Source of the DNA: Oryzicola mucosus
GTDB lineage: Bacteria > Pseudomonadota > Alphaproteobacteria > Rhizobiales > Rhizobiaceae
Length of the DNA stretch: 64,000 nucleotides
Assembly: GCF_014534685.1 (NCBI RefSeq)
Contig: NZ_JACVVX010000001.1
Location: 946,501 to 1,010,500 of the forward strand
Direction: 5' to 3'
In this document: positions 17,347 through 25,960 of the stretch, piece after piece
How positions within the stretch are numbered: the first letter of the stretch is position 1
How the letters are laid out: every line of letters starts with the position of its first letter
The notes under the pieces: generated by a model
Told to the model about the DNA's origin: nothing
Database searches by the model: none
Seen by the model: the letters and a program-made list of their open reading frames with translations, nothing else
Position numbers and translations under genes: made by a program

Positions 17347-18867
17347 TCAGTGCTGTGCATGGGACAGGCTGCGGTACCTTGCGAGGGTGAAGAACACGAT
17401 GACTGCCAGCGCCGCGATCACAACGGCAGCCGTCATCAGGAGGACCGTGTGTGTTCGGCTGAAGGCCGCCTTGCCGGCCTCGATCAGGGCGGCACCCTGC
17501 TCAGCTTGAAGCGCACCGGCGACGATATAGGCATCGCCGATCGTTTTGGACGCCTGTTCGGCCAAATCCTGTGACAAGCCGATAGGGAGTTCGATGGTAC
17601 GGCTGAACACGGTCGACGTGAAGACGCCGAACAGGGTGATCCCGAGACCGGTGCCCAACTCATAACCCGTCGCCTCCAGCGAGCCCGCCGCGCCGCCCTT
17701 GCTCGCATCGACGGAGCCCATGATTGCGATCGACGAGGCCGTCAGTCCGATGCTGAGCGTGAGCCCGAGAATGGCAAGTGCGAACGGAACGAGGAAACCC
17801 GGATCGTGGAAGTCGCTTTGCGCGAGCAACATCAGCATTCCCGCCGAGATCACAAGCGAAAGTGTGGCGACCAGCCGCAATCCGAACCGGTTGGACAGAT
17901 AGCCTGCGGCCGGGCCGCCTATGGCTGCCGCCGCCATGATGGGGATCATGAAGATGCCGGCCTGGAGCGGCGTCTTGCCCAGCACATATTGCAGTTCCTG
18001 CGCCAGCGTCAACTCGACGCCGGCCAGCGCGCCCGATGCGACGACGGCCATGATCAGCCCGGCGACAACAGCGGGATGAGACAAGAGCGACAGGTCCAGC
18101 ATCGGTTCGGACGAACCCAGTTGCTTGCGCACGAACAGCGTCAAGGCCGCAATGCCAAGGACAACCATGAGGACTATGATGAGCAGAGGTTGCTTGCCGC
18201 CGAACCCGGCCTTGATCCCGTAAACCAGCGATATCATCCCGACGATCAGCAGGAGCGCCTGGCCGATGGCCCACTTTCCGGGCGTCGTCTGCTCGACGTG
18301 CGGCAGCAGAAAATAGCAGGCCGGCGCGACCACCAGCATGACCGGAACATTGATCAGAAAGACCGAACCCCACCAGAAGTGCTCCAGAAGGGCGCCGCCG
18401 ACCAGCGGACCGACTGCCGCGCCGGCGGCTCCGACCATGCCCCAAAGTCCGAGAGCCATGGCCCGCTCACCCTCATCTTCGAAGGTCTTGCGGATAAGGC
18501 CCAGCACGCAAGGCATGATCATCGAGCCGCCGAGCGCCAGGAGCACGCGCGCGGCAATCAGCATGGCCGCGCTTTGCGCAAAGGCTGCCCATGCCGAGGC
18601 CGCTGAGAAAATGGCAAGGCCGATGAGCAGAATCTTGCGGTTGCCGACGCGGTCCGCCAGTGTGCCCATCGGGACCAGAAGCCCTGCCATCAACAGCGGG
18701 TAGATGTCGATAATCCACAGCACTTCGGTGCCCGACGCATTCAGCGATTGCGTCAGCTTCGGGACGGCGACATGCAGGATCGTCATGTCGAGGACAACAG
18801 GCAGGAAGGCCAGCATGACAGCGACGAGGACAAGCCAGCGGTTGGCTTGGAGAGAAGCGGACGACAT
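17347..18867 (-). CDS. MFS drug/proton antiporter, DHA2 (14-TM) family
   Basis: The 506-residue protein has about 14 hydrophobic segments. It shows the DHA2 signatures LDMTILHVAVPKL in TM1, LVPMGTLADRVGNRKILLIG in the loop 2-3 motif A, and GLWGMVGAAGAAVGPLVGGALLEHFWWGSVFLINVP over the TM5 antiporter motif. This group (SmvA, QacA, LfrA) exports quaternary ammonium compounds, dyes and other cationic drugs using the proton gradient. It is divergent from a TetR regulator gene, with a palindrome in the shared gap, the usual layout of an inducible efflux pump. The drug specificity is unknown. Confidence 0.9.
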   Translation of the reverse strand: MSSASLQANRWLVLVAVMLAFLPVVLDMTILHVAVPKLTQSLNASGTEVLWIIDIYPLLMAGLLVPMGTLADRVGNRKILLIGLAIFSAASAWAAFAQSAAMLIAARVLLALGGSMIMPCVLGLIRKTFEDEGERAMALGLWGMVGAAGAAVGPLVGGALLEHFWWGSVFLINVPVMLVVAPACYFLLPHVEQTTPGKWAIGQALLLIVGMISLVYGIKAGFGGKQPLLIIVLMVVLGIAALTLFVRKQLGSSEPMLDLSLLSHPAVVAGLIMAVVASGALAGVELTLAQELQYVLGKTPLQAGIFMIPIMAAAAIGGPAAGYLSNRFGLRLVATLSLVISAGMLMLLAQSDFHDPGFLVPFALAILGLTLSIGLTASSIAIMGSVDASKGGAAGSLEATGYELGTGLGITLFGVFTSTVFSRTIELPIGLSQDLAEQASKTIGDAYIVAGALQAEQGAALIEAGKAAFSRTHTVLLMTAAVVIAALAVIVFFTLARYRSLSHAQH

Positions 18868-18906
18868 GAGTCACCTGACCAAGGATTGCGTTCCTCGATA
18901 TAAATA

Positions 18907-18916
18907 CATACGTATG
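18907..18916. promoter_or_regulatory. Candidate TetR operator
   Basis: The perfect 10-bp palindrome CATACGTATG lies midway in the 85-base gap between the divergent MFS and TetR genes, inside an AT-rich stretch that should hold both promoters. The TetR-type product encoded at 18953 is the obvious binding partner. Confidence 0.55.
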
Positions 18917-18952
18917 GATTTCAATGGCTATCAGTGATGAAGGAGCGACGAG

Positions 18953-19495
18953 TTGGGCAGAAAGCCGACGATCACGCGTGAGGGCTTGCTCGAAATGGCG
19001 GAACAGATCGTTCGCAACGATGGCGCATCCGGCCTGACCATTGACGCCTTGGCCAAAGCTGCCGGCATTTCGAAAGGTGGCGTCCAGTATTCATTTTCGT
19101 CGAAGGACGATCTGGTCCGCGCGCTGATCGAGAGATGGACGCGTCAGTTCGACGCGTTACTTGGTGAAATCGACAGCGTTCCGCCGGCTGATCTCATCCG
19201 AAATTACATCAAGGTCATGCGCAGTTCGCAGGCAGCCTTGAACGCCAAAATGGCTGGGCTGATGATCGCCTACATCCAGAACCCACAAAATGTCGCGGAA
19301 ACCCGCCAATGGTATCGCGCCATGTTTGAGCGCCTGGGCGGTGGGGCAAGCGATGCAAAGGCGGCCCGCGTCGCCCTGCTGGCAGTTGAGGGCCTCTTCC
19401 TGCTGCGCATCGCCGGCATAGATGAAGACGGGGAATGGAGTGGTTTTCTCGACGACGTGGAGAGCGTCTTTGAGCGCCTGATGGAGATAGGATAA
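18953..19495 (+). CDS. TetR family transcriptional regulator
   Basis: The 180-residue protein has an N-terminal TetR helix-turn-helix (about residues 9-55, ASGLTIDALAKAAGISKGGVQYSFSSKDDLVRAL) and a C-terminal ligand domain. The divergent MFS exporter is its likely target: TetR proteins usually bind a palindrome over such a promoter and release it when the exported drug binds. The start is TTG at 18953 with GGAG 7 bases upstream; a nearby ATG (18937) is out of frame. The C-terminal domain (GLMIAYIQNPQNVAETRQWY) resembles the TetR_C group found beside SmvA-like pumps. Confidence 0.88.
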   Translation: MGRKPTITREGLLEMAEQIVRNDGASGLTIDALAKAAGISKGGVQYSFSSKDDLVRALIERWTRQFDALLGEIDSVPPADLIRNYIKVMRSSQAALNAKMAGLMIAYIQNPQNVAETRQWYRAMFERLGGGASDAKAARVALLAVEGLFLLRIAGIDEDGEWSGFLDDVESVFERLMEIG

Positions 19496-20093
19496 GCCGC
19501 CATCAAACACGGTTTGGAGCGGAGACGCCGAGGGAAAGTACGGCGAAATAACTCCCTTTGCTCCGCGCAAGACAAGGGCAAGAACGGCTTGCGACGAGCC
19601 GATGCAACGGCTTACCGTCATGGATATGAGCAATCGGCTTTGTGAGGGGGCTGTTCGTATCGGGATGTTCAGCATCGGTGTCTGGCGCAAATACAAGCCG
19701 GAAGCGCCCGCAGTGCCGACACGTTGACGTTGAAGTAGCGCCAGTGACAGTAGGATCCCGGCTCCTTGGAGCGGCAACCATCGCCCGGACAAGCCGAAGG
19801 CCGTTGAGGCATTGTCAACTGACCCAGACGTTTCGCGCGCCGCAGGGCGAGCTGTGCGTCGACATAGGGTTCGAAGATACGCCGGGTCATGGAGGCATCG
19901 ACGGCGAAGGGTGCGGTACGGTGTCAGCAGTGGGCCAAATGCGTAGTTCGATCGTAAGCGATCGAACTTTTTTACCGCAGATCACCGCCGTTACTGCGCT
20001 TTCGTCAGCGGCTGTTTCCCACGTTGAGAACTGGCGTAGTTCCGGCAACGACCGGCGGAATTTTTCGGGGTAATATCGCAGAAAGGGCAGATT
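19496..20093. other. Gene-poor stretch between the TetR gene and tRNA-Arg
   Basis: About 600 bases with no gene I can support. Short open frames on both strands lack recognisable domains and good ribosome-binding sites. A minus-strand frame ending near 19669 reads RRIFEPYVDAQLALRRAKRL and could be a decayed or very small gene. The one clear signal is the plus-strand terminator at 19945-19973. Confidence 0.5.
19945..19973 (+). terminator. Strong intrinsic terminator with no assigned gene
   Basis: A perfect 10-bp stem (AGTTCGATCG with CGATCGAACT, loop TAAG) runs into six T on the plus strand. The nearest plus-strand gene stop (TetR, 19495) is 450 bases upstream, so the terminator may end a non-coding RNA or a long 3' UTR. 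Confidence 0.75.
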
Positions 20094-20170
<77 letters not shown>

Positions 20171-20227
20171 ATCTCAGGTTCAACGCTGCGAACCCGCAAT
20201 GATCAGCCGGACGAGCCAGCCGATGAA

Positions 20228-20280
20228 GGCTTCATATCCGAAGCGTTCGGATGCTTCAACGGGAAATCGGCGGTTTGGGC
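20228..20280 (+). repeat. Short dispersed repeat, copy A
   Basis: This 53-base stretch shares the blocks GGCTTCATATCCGA, GCTTCAACG, GAAATCG and TTGGGC, in the same order and at nearly the same spacing, with the 54-base stretch at 21707-21760. The two copies are direct repeats flanking the flavoprotein gene. Confidence 0.6.
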
Positions 20281-20392
20281 GATCTGCAGGATCGAGAGGG
20301 CAGCGGTTCGCAGTTGCGGTTCGTGTCGGCTGAGCATCGCGTCCTCCATCTTGCCGAAGTATCGACAGGACGGCATCGCCAGAGCGACCTGG

Positions 20393-21601
20393 TCAGGCCA
20401 GGCGTTCGGCGATGGCGGTTCCCGCAGCCCAGCCGGACGACCAGGCCCATTGAAAATTGTAGCCGCCCAGCCAACCCGTCACATCGACGACCTCGCCGAT
20501 GAAATAGAGGCCGCCGATCGCCTTGGCTTCCATGGTTCGCGAGTTCAGGCCTGACGTGTCGACCCCGCCCAGCGTGACTTCCGCGGTGCGATAGCCCTCC
20601 GTGCCGATGGGAAACACCTCCCAGTCCTGAAGCGTGGAAGCGATAGCGGCAAGCTTCTTGTCGCTTGCCTCGCCCATCGTGCCCGTCCAGCCGTGGCGGT
20701 CGGCGAGATAGGTCGCCAGGCGCTTCGGCAGGATTTCGCCGAGCGCAGTGCCGATGCTTCTGCGCCCGTTTTCGCGCTTGGAGGCGCAGAGAGCAGCAAA
20801 CAGGTCATCCTTGGGCAAAAAAGCGATGCGGATCGGCTGTTTTTCGCGCCAATAGGAAGAAATCTGCAGGATCGCGGGTCCTGAGAGGCCGCGATGGGTG
20901 AATAGCAGCGCCTCGTCGAACGAAGTCTTGCCGCAGGACACCCGCGCTTCCGCAGCCACGCCGGCAATCTCGCGAAACCCCGCCAGCACATCCTCGCCGA
21001 AGGTCAGCGGAACCAGTGCCGCGCGCGTGTCGGTGACGGTCAGTCCGAACTGCCCGGCAATCTGGTAGCCGAGGCCGGTCGCGCCCATTTTCGGGATCGA
21101 TTTCCCGCCGCAGGCGACAACGACATGCCGGCATTGGATATCTGCCGCTCCATCGCCGCCCAGCACGACGTCGAAGCCGGCATCTGTCTTGGTGAGCTTT
21201 TCCAGCGTGGTGTTGAGCCGCAATTCGCATCCGCCACGCGCCATTTCGTCCAGCAGCATGGCGATGATGTCCTTGGCGGAATGATCGCAGAACAGCTGTC
21301 CCAGCGTCTTTTCGTGATAGGCGATGCCATGTTTTTCGACCAGCGCTATGAAGTCGCGTGGCGTGTAGCGGCCCAGTGCCGACTTTGCGAAATGCGGGTT
21401 GCCCGAGAGGAAATTGCGCGCACCGGCGCCGACATTGGTGAAGTTGCATCGGCCGCCGCCCGAAATGCGGATTTTCTCGCCCGGCGCCTTGGCATGGTCG
21501 ACGATCAGCACGCGCCCGCCGCGAGACGCGGCGTGGATTGCGCACATCATGCCGGCGGCGCCAGCGCCAAGAATGACAGTGTCGAACGTCTCAATCGGCA
21601 T
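20393..21601 (-). CDS. YhiN/HI0933-type FAD-dependent oxidoreductase
   Basis: The protein is about 402 residues long, with a GR2-type FAD motif at its start ([20 protein letters not shown]), the family signature [16 protein letters not shown], a middle motif [17 protein letters not shown] and a C-terminal FAD contact [27 protein letters not shown]. This is the HI0933/BaiN group, annotated as aminoacetone oxidase family or as a flavoprotein of unknown substrate. The ATG at 21601 is preferred because GGGGA lies at a normal distance; a TTG at 21610 is the alternative. It is a single gene between two copies of a short repeat. The physiological role is not established for the family. Confidence 0.85.
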   Translation of the reverse strand: MPIETFDTVILGAGAAGMMCAIHAASRGGRVLIVDHAKAPGEKIRISGGGRCNFTNVGAGARNFLSGNPHFAKSALGRYTPRDFIALVEKHGIAYHEKTLGQLFCDHSAKDIIAMLLDEMARGGCELRLNTTLEKLTKTDAGFDVVLGGDGAADIQCRHVVVACGGKSIPKMGATGLGYQIAGQFGLTVTDTRAALVPLTFGEDVLAGFREIAGVAAEARVSCGKTSFDEALLFTHRGLSGPAILQISSYWREKQPIRIAFLPKDDLFAALCASKRENGRRSIGTALGEILPKRLATYLADRHGWTGTMGEASDKKLAAIASTLQDWEVFPIGTEGYRTAEVTLGGVDTSGLNSRTMEAKAIGGLYFIGEVVDVTGWLGGYNFQWAWSSGWAAGTAIAERLA

Positions 21602-21706
21602 CGAACGCAATCCCCAGACCGCGTTCGGCCCCAGACCGCGTCGGGAAGGCGCCGAGCGGGATTTTCCTGTCGCATCGGCCGGGCAACGTCGTGGCGGGCC
21701 GAAGCA

Positions 21707-21760
21707 GGCTTCATATCCGAGGGTCCTGGCCGCTTCAACGCGAAATCGTCCCGCTTGGGC
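21707..21760 (+). repeat. Short dispersed repeat, copy B
   Basis: This is the partner of the copy at 20228-20280, in the same orientation, with conserved blocks GGCTTCATATCCGA, GCTTCAACG, GAAATCG and TTGGGC. It lies between the flavoprotein start and the cupin gene. Confidence 0.6.
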
Positions 21761-21848
21761 AACTCATATCAAGACGGTCTCGCCCGGCAGCGTCTTCGGC
21801 TATAAGGATGGCATCGCCATGAGAGCAAGCTGACTGCGGAGGAAAAGC

Positions 21849-22244
21849 ATGGATATCAAGCGTTGCGGGTCGCGACCCTCGACCACGCCGCCGGCGGACT
21901 ATTTCACCGGCACGGTCAGGCAGGATCTGATCATCGAGGCGCCGGCACCGGCCAGCGTCCGCGCGGTCAGCGTCACCTTCGAGCCGGGCGCGCGCACGGC
22001 ATGGCACACGCATCCGCTCGGCCAGACGCTGTTCGTCTTGTCGGGCGCCGGGTGGGCGCAGACATGGGACGGACCGGTCGAAGACATCAAGGCCGGCGAC
22101 ACGATCTGGTTTGCGCCGGGTGAAAAACACTGGCACGGCGCCACCGCGACCACGGCCATGACCCACATCGCCATTCAGGAAGCAAAGGACGGCAAGGCAG
22201 TCGATTGGCTGGAACAGGTGTCGGACGAGCAGTACAAAAGCTGA
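21849..22244 (+). CDS. Single-domain cupin, similar to manganese hydroxynitrile lyases
   Basis: The 131-residue protein is one cupin barrel. H53, H55 and Q59 ([10 protein letters not shown]) and H94 (GEKHWHG) occupy the positions of the Mn ligands of the Granulicella tundricola hydroxynitrile lyase, and whole blocks are shared with it as I recall it ([31 protein letters not shown]). Similar cupins are often called carboxymuconolactone-decarboxylase-like and most have no known natural substrate. The gene stands alone, with GGAGGAAAAGC upstream of its ATG, and converges on the thiolase gene. The metal site looks intact; the physiological reaction is not known. Confidence 0.85.
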   Translation: MDIKRCGSRPSTTPPADYFTGTVRQDLIIEAPAPASVRAVSVTFEPGARTAWHTHPLGQTLFVLSGAGWAQTWDGPVEDIKAGDTIWFAPGEKHWHGATATTAMTHIAIQEAKDGKAVDWLEQVSDEQYKS

Positions 22245-22316
22245 TCGGCCGGCATGACATCCGAGCGATAGCGCAAAACCGAACCTGCGGCGCGAAACGC
22301 CGAAAGGCCGGCTCAA

Positions 22317-22342
22317 CGTTCCGCGCTCCGCCTTGCGGAACG
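22317..22342. terminator. Hairpin between the convergent cupin and thiolase genes
   Basis: An 8-bp perfect stem (CGTTCCGC with GCGGAACG) encloses a 10-base loop in the gap between the two convergent stops. There is no long T-tract, so its role as terminator is tentative. Confidence 0.4.
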
Positions 22343-22365
22343 CTGAAGCGGTTTTGAAGACAGCG

Positions 22366-23526
22366 CTAGATCAGTTCCACCGCCATCGCAGTGGCCTCGC
22401 CGCCGCCGATGCACAGAGATGCCACGCCGCGCTTCATGCCGCGCGCCTTCAGCGCCGACAGCAGCGTGACCAGGATACGTGTGCCCGAGCAGCCGATGGG
22501 ATGCCCGAGCGCGCAGGCTCCGCCATTCACATTGACCTTGTCGTGCGGCAGGTCGAGTTCGCGCATCGCCGCCATGGCCACCACGGCGAAGGCCTCGTTG
22601 ATTTCGTAAAGATCGACGTCGGAGGCCTGCCAGCCGACCTTGTCGAGCAGCTTGCGCATGGCGAAGACCGGTGCTGTGGTGAACCAGGCCGGCGCCTGGG
22701 CGTGGCTGGCATGGCCGAGAATGGTGGCCAGAGGCGTCAGCCCCCTCGCTTCGGTAATCGATCGCCGGGTCAGAACCACGGCCGCTGCACCATCCGAGAT
22801 CGACGATGAGTTTGCCGCCGTCACCGTGCCGCCTTCGCGGAACGCCGGCTTCAGCAGCGGAATCTTTTCCGGCTTCGCCTTGCCGGGCTGCTCGTCGTCA
22901 GCCAGGTCACCCACCGCAACGATTTCCTCGCGGAAGCGTCCTTCGGCAATCGCTTTCACCGCGCGGTCCAGCGAGGCGAGCGCGTAGTCGTCCTGCGCCT
23001 GCCGCGTGAACTGATAATGCTCGGCGGTGTCTTCGGCAAAGGTGCCCATCGCCCGACCCTTGTCATAGGCGTCTTCGAGCCCGTCGAGGAACATATGGTC
23101 GAGCACGCGCCCATGGCCGAGCCGGTACCCGCCGCGCGCCTTGTCGAGCAGATAGGGCGCGTTGCTCATGCTCTCCATGCCGCCGGCGACGACGATGTCG
23201 GCGCTGCCGGCCGCGATCAGGTCGGCTCCCAGCATCACCGTCTTCATGCCCGATCCGCAGACCTTGTTCAGCGTCGCGCAAGGAACGGATTGCGGCAGTC
23301 CCGCGGTCATCGCGGCCTGCCGCGCGGGCGCCTGGCCGAGGCCGGCCGGCAACACGCAGCCCATCAGCACTTCATCGATGTCTTCCGGTTTCAGTCCGGC
23401 GCGCGCGAGGCTTTCCTGGATTGCGATGCCGCCAAGCACGGGCGCCGCCGTCGACTTGAGCGCCCCTTGAAATCCGCCCATGGGCGTGCGCGCCGCGCCT
23501 GCGATGACGATCGGATCAGCAGCCAA
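22366..23526 (-). CDS. Acetyl-CoA C-acyltransferase (thiolase)
   Basis: The 386-residue enzyme has the nucleophile C90 in [10 protein letters not shown], the motif [20 protein letters not shown] and the second catalytic Cys in [12 protein letters not shown]. The length fits biosynthetic or degradative thiolases that join or split acetyl-CoA and acyl-CoA. The start is TTG at 23526, preceded by GGGAGG. No 3-ketoacyl-CoA reductase or PHA synthase gene is adjacent, so the pathway (PHB, fatty acid or amino acid degradation) cannot be assigned from context. It could be an additional paralogue of PhaA. Confidence 0.92.
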   Translation of the reverse strand: MAADPIVIAGAARTPMGGFQGALKSTAAPVLGGIAIQESLARAGLKPEDIDEVLMGCVLPAGLGQAPARQAAMTAGLPQSVPCATLNKVCGSGMKTVMLGADLIAAGSADIVVAGGMESMSNAPYLLDKARGGYRLGHGRVLDHMFLDGLEDAYDKGRAMGTFAEDTAEHYQFTRQAQDDYALASLDRAVKAIAEGRFREEIVAVGDLADDEQPGKAKPEKIPLLKPAFREGGTVTAANSSSISDGAAAVVLTRRSITEARGLTPLATILGHASHAQAPAWFTTAPVFAMRKLLDKVGWQASDVDLYEINEAFAVVAMAAMRELDLPHDKVNVNGGACALGHPIGCSGTRILVTLLSALKARGMKRGVASLCIGGGEATAMAVELI

Positions 23527-23849
23527 GTTGACCTCCCTGAGCTATCGGACTGCCTTGGTGATAAGACGCCCTGACGGGCAAGTAAACCGGTCCAGCGGCA
23601 CTCGCATTTGGGCCTGCACGACACACGGTCGAAACATGTGCGCATCGTGCGGGCTCGACACGTTACTGATAGCGTTTATTCTTTTTTAACAAAGTCCAGC
23701 GTCTACGCATGTAGCGTCTAAAATTGTATCATAAATGCAACTGCTGTGTAACAAGCTTTGCATCTTCTCTGGAAGGATCTCGTCTTCGCCTAGGCCCGGT
23801 GCTACATCCCACTTCAATGAACATCTCTGGGCTTATAGGGGCTGACATC
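23527..23849. other. AT-rich divergent promoter region with long leader upstream of the omp gene
   Basis: About 320 bases without a gene. The sequence is clearly AT-rich (around 23665-23745) and contains the direct repeat AGCGTCTA at 23698-23705 and 23713-23720. A long 5' untranslated leader for the outer membrane protein gene at 23850 is likely. Confidence 0.45.
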
Positions 23850-24578
23850 ATGAAGAAGTTTTTGATCGCATCGTCTTTCCTGGTTGCTTTCGCCGGCCAG
23901 GCCATGGCTGCTGACGCAGTCGTCTATGAGCCGTCGCCGGCTCCGGAAGTTGTCCCGGCCGGTTTCGTCTGGACCGGTGGTTATGTCGGTATCAACGGCG
24001 GCTACGGTGGCGGCAACGCCGATCACCCCTTCTGGGCCGACAATGGCAGCGAGACGCTGACCGGCTCGCTGGATTTCACCTCGAGCGGCTTCCTTGGCGG
24101 CGCACAGCTCGGCTACAACTATCAGATGGACCGCTTCGTAGTTGGCGTCGAGGCTGACATCCAGGCTGCGAACGTGAAGGGCGAAGGCTCCCTCTCGCTC
24201 AACTCCCCAGCCTTGTCCGGCAACCTTGAGGTCGGCACCGAGCTGAAGTGGTTTGGAACGATCCGCGGCCGGCTTGGCTATGCTGCAACCGATCGCTTCC
24301 TGGTCTATGGCACCGGCGGCGCGGCCTATGGCGAAACCAAGAGCTATGCCTTGCTGAATGGTGATGGCGTTAGCGAGAAGTCGAAGAAGTGGGGTTGGAC
24401 TGTTGGCGGCGGCGCCGAATATGCCGTCACCGACAACATCACTTTTAAGACTGAGTACCTCTACACCGACCTCGGATCGGACAACCTGTTCTCGGGTTCG
24501 GTTTTCGGCGCTGATGCAAGCATCGACCGTGACTTCACCTTCCACACGGTCCGCGCGGGTATCAACTACAAGTTCTAA
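23850..24578 (+). CDS. Outer membrane beta-barrel protein (Omp25/Omp31-like)
   Basis: The 242-residue protein has a signal peptide (MKKFLIASSFLVAFAGQAMA, cleaved before ADAVVYEP) and an eight-strand barrel sequence with FVWTGGYVGINGGYGGG, GGAQLGYNYQMDRFVVGVEADI, GTIRGRLGYAATDRFLVYGTGG and the C-terminal strand FHTVRAGINYKF ending in Phe. This is the Omp25/31 group of Rhizobiales surface proteins. I used the ATG at 23850 because it begins the signal peptide; the frame is open 42 codons further upstream but that part is not signal-like. A good terminator follows. A paralogue is encoded convergently at 24956. Confidence 0.93.
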   Translation: MKKFLIASSFLVAFAGQAMAADAVVYEPSPAPEVVPAGFVWTGGYVGINGGYGGGNADHPFWADNGSETLTGSLDFTSSGFLGGAQLGYNYQMDRFVVGVEADIQAANVKGEGSLSLNSPALSGNLEVGTELKWFGTIRGRLGYAATDRFLVYGTGGAAYGETKSYALLNGDGVSEKSKKWGWTVGGGAEYAVTDNITFKTEYLYTDLGSDNLFSGSVFGADASIDRDFTFHTVRAGINYKF

Positions 24579-24619
24579 TTCTCAATCAGTTGAGAAGCCG
24601 CTTCAAAGCGGCATAGACA

Positions 24620-24651
24620 AGAGGCTCCGGTTCGACCGGGGCCTCTTTTTT
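24620..24651 (+). terminator. Intrinsic terminator of the rightward omp gene
   Basis: A long stem (AGAGGCTCCGGT with ACCGGGGCCTCT, one G-T pair, loop TCG) is followed by a run of seven T, about 40 bases after the omp stop. Confidence 0.85.
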
Positions 24652-24955
24652 GATGTCTGCAAGGGTTAAACGGCGGCAGGGAGCGAACCTCAAGAGCGAC
24701 TGCGCATTCCCGTTGAACCCCATACAATGGCGGGGAACATCTTGCTTGGCCCAAACGGAGGTGTTTCCATACCTTCCGACGGTAGGCTCATCCGGCAGGC
24801 TGCTGTCGAGAACGGCAAGTTATCCCGCCCATTCCATAGCCGCGCTGATAGCCATAGGACAAAAGCGCGAAAAGCCGCCTCGTTTCCGAAGCGGCTTGAA
24901 TGGTTATCGAAAAAAGCCCTGAAACTTTATCTAGGGCCTTTATTCTAAAAAACGA
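24652..24955. other. Gap between the two convergent omp genes
   Basis: About 300 bases without a supported gene. A 7-bp hairpin (AAGCCGC, 12-base loop, GCGGCTT) lies at 24872-24897, and the leftward omp terminator at 24909-24938. Confidence 0.5.
24909..24938 (-). terminator. Intrinsic terminator of the leftward omp gene
   Basis: On the minus strand a GCCCT/AGGGC stem is followed by six or more T (the A-run at 24909-24915). It lies just past the stop of the omp gene at 24956. Confidence 0.7.
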
Positions 24956-25675
24956 TCAGAACTTGAAAGCCACGCCGAGGCGCACATCATGCGTCTTCAG
25001 CTTCGTGGTGTGGCTGTCGATATCTTCGTTGCCGGCATACTCTTCCTTGCCGAAATCGGTGTAGCGATACTCGGCGCGACCGATGACATTGTCGGTAAAC
25101 GCATATTCGGCGCCTGCGCCAACCGTCCAGCCGACATGGGTTTTGGTGCCGAGGTCGAAGGGCACCCCAAGTTCGTCATCGACGCCAAATGTTTTGATGC
25201 GCCCGAACGCCACGCCGCCCGCAACATATGGGAGAAAACGATCCATCGCGTAACCGACGCGACCGCGCACTGCGCCCGACCAGCGGAGTTCCTGGGTTAT
25301 AGTTGCACTGTCAAGCGGCTCGTCCGGCTCCGGGTCAGGGTCTGTGACCGACAAATGGCCCTTTACATCCGTATAGGTTGCGTCGGCGTCGATACCCAGA
25401 ACGAAGCCGTTGGCGGCTTGATAGTTATAGCCGGCATAGATGCCGCCGATAAAGCCATCTGGATCTACATCAAACGAAACCGGTTCTTCATTCGACCAGG
25501 TACGGCCCTTGCCCCAGGCATAGCCGGCCTGAAGGCCGACATAACCGCCGGTCCAGACAAAACCGGTCTGGACGATTTCGGCAGCCGCCACAGGCTCATA
25601 AACCACCGCATCGGCAGCGAAAGCCGCCGCGGTTGTCGACAAAATCAAACCTGTAGCAAGAAGAATTCTCTTCAT
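24956..25675 (-). CDS. Outer membrane beta-barrel protein (Omp25/Omp31-like), paralogue
   Basis: The 239-residue protein has a signal peptide (MKRILLATGLILSTTAAAFA) and then ADAVVYEP, FVWTGGYVGLQAGYAWGKG, GGIYAGYNYQAANGFVLGID, GAVRGRVGYAMDRFLPYVAGG and the closing barrel strand HDVRLGVAFKF. It shares the mature N-terminus and barrel pattern with the product of 23850, facing it tail to tail. The extracellular loops differ (an acidic DPDPEPDEPLD loop here), as expected for surface proteins under diversifying pressure. It should sit in the outer membrane; pore activity is unproven. Confidence 0.92.
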   Translation of the reverse strand: MKRILLATGLILSTTAAAFAADAVVYEPVAAAEIVQTGFVWTGGYVGLQAGYAWGKGRTWSNEEPVSFDVDPDGFIGGIYAGYNYQAANGFVLGIDADATYTDVKGHLSVTDPDPEPDEPLDSATITQELRWSGAVRGRVGYAMDRFLPYVAGGVAFGRIKTFGVDDELGVPFDLGTKTHVGWTVGAGAEYAFTDNVIGRAEYRYTDFGKEEYAGNEDIDSHTTKLKTHDVRLGVAFKF

Positions 25676-25960
25676 TGGACCGCTCCGGTACCCAACACGT
25701 TACTCAACGTCACCATGCTCTTTCCCGTTCCGATCCGAAAGATGAACAACGCGTTTACGTCGCGGTTTTCACGGCCTGTTACAATTCAGCAACATTGCGA
25801 TGTGGCCCATGTCAGCGGCCTGTTGGAAACGCCGTCGGCTGTGGATCGTGCCTTCCAAAGCCCCATGGTTAATGGCTGCTTAACCACCTGCCCCTAGTCT
25901 GAGGTCGATTCCGCTCCGCTCTCGGCGGCGCGACAGGCATTTTATGGACGGGGACGAGGC

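Noticed and set aside
19642-20073. Possible small protein genes between the TetR gene and tRNA-Arg
   Set aside because: No ribosome-binding site or domain, and a strong terminator lies inside the frame.
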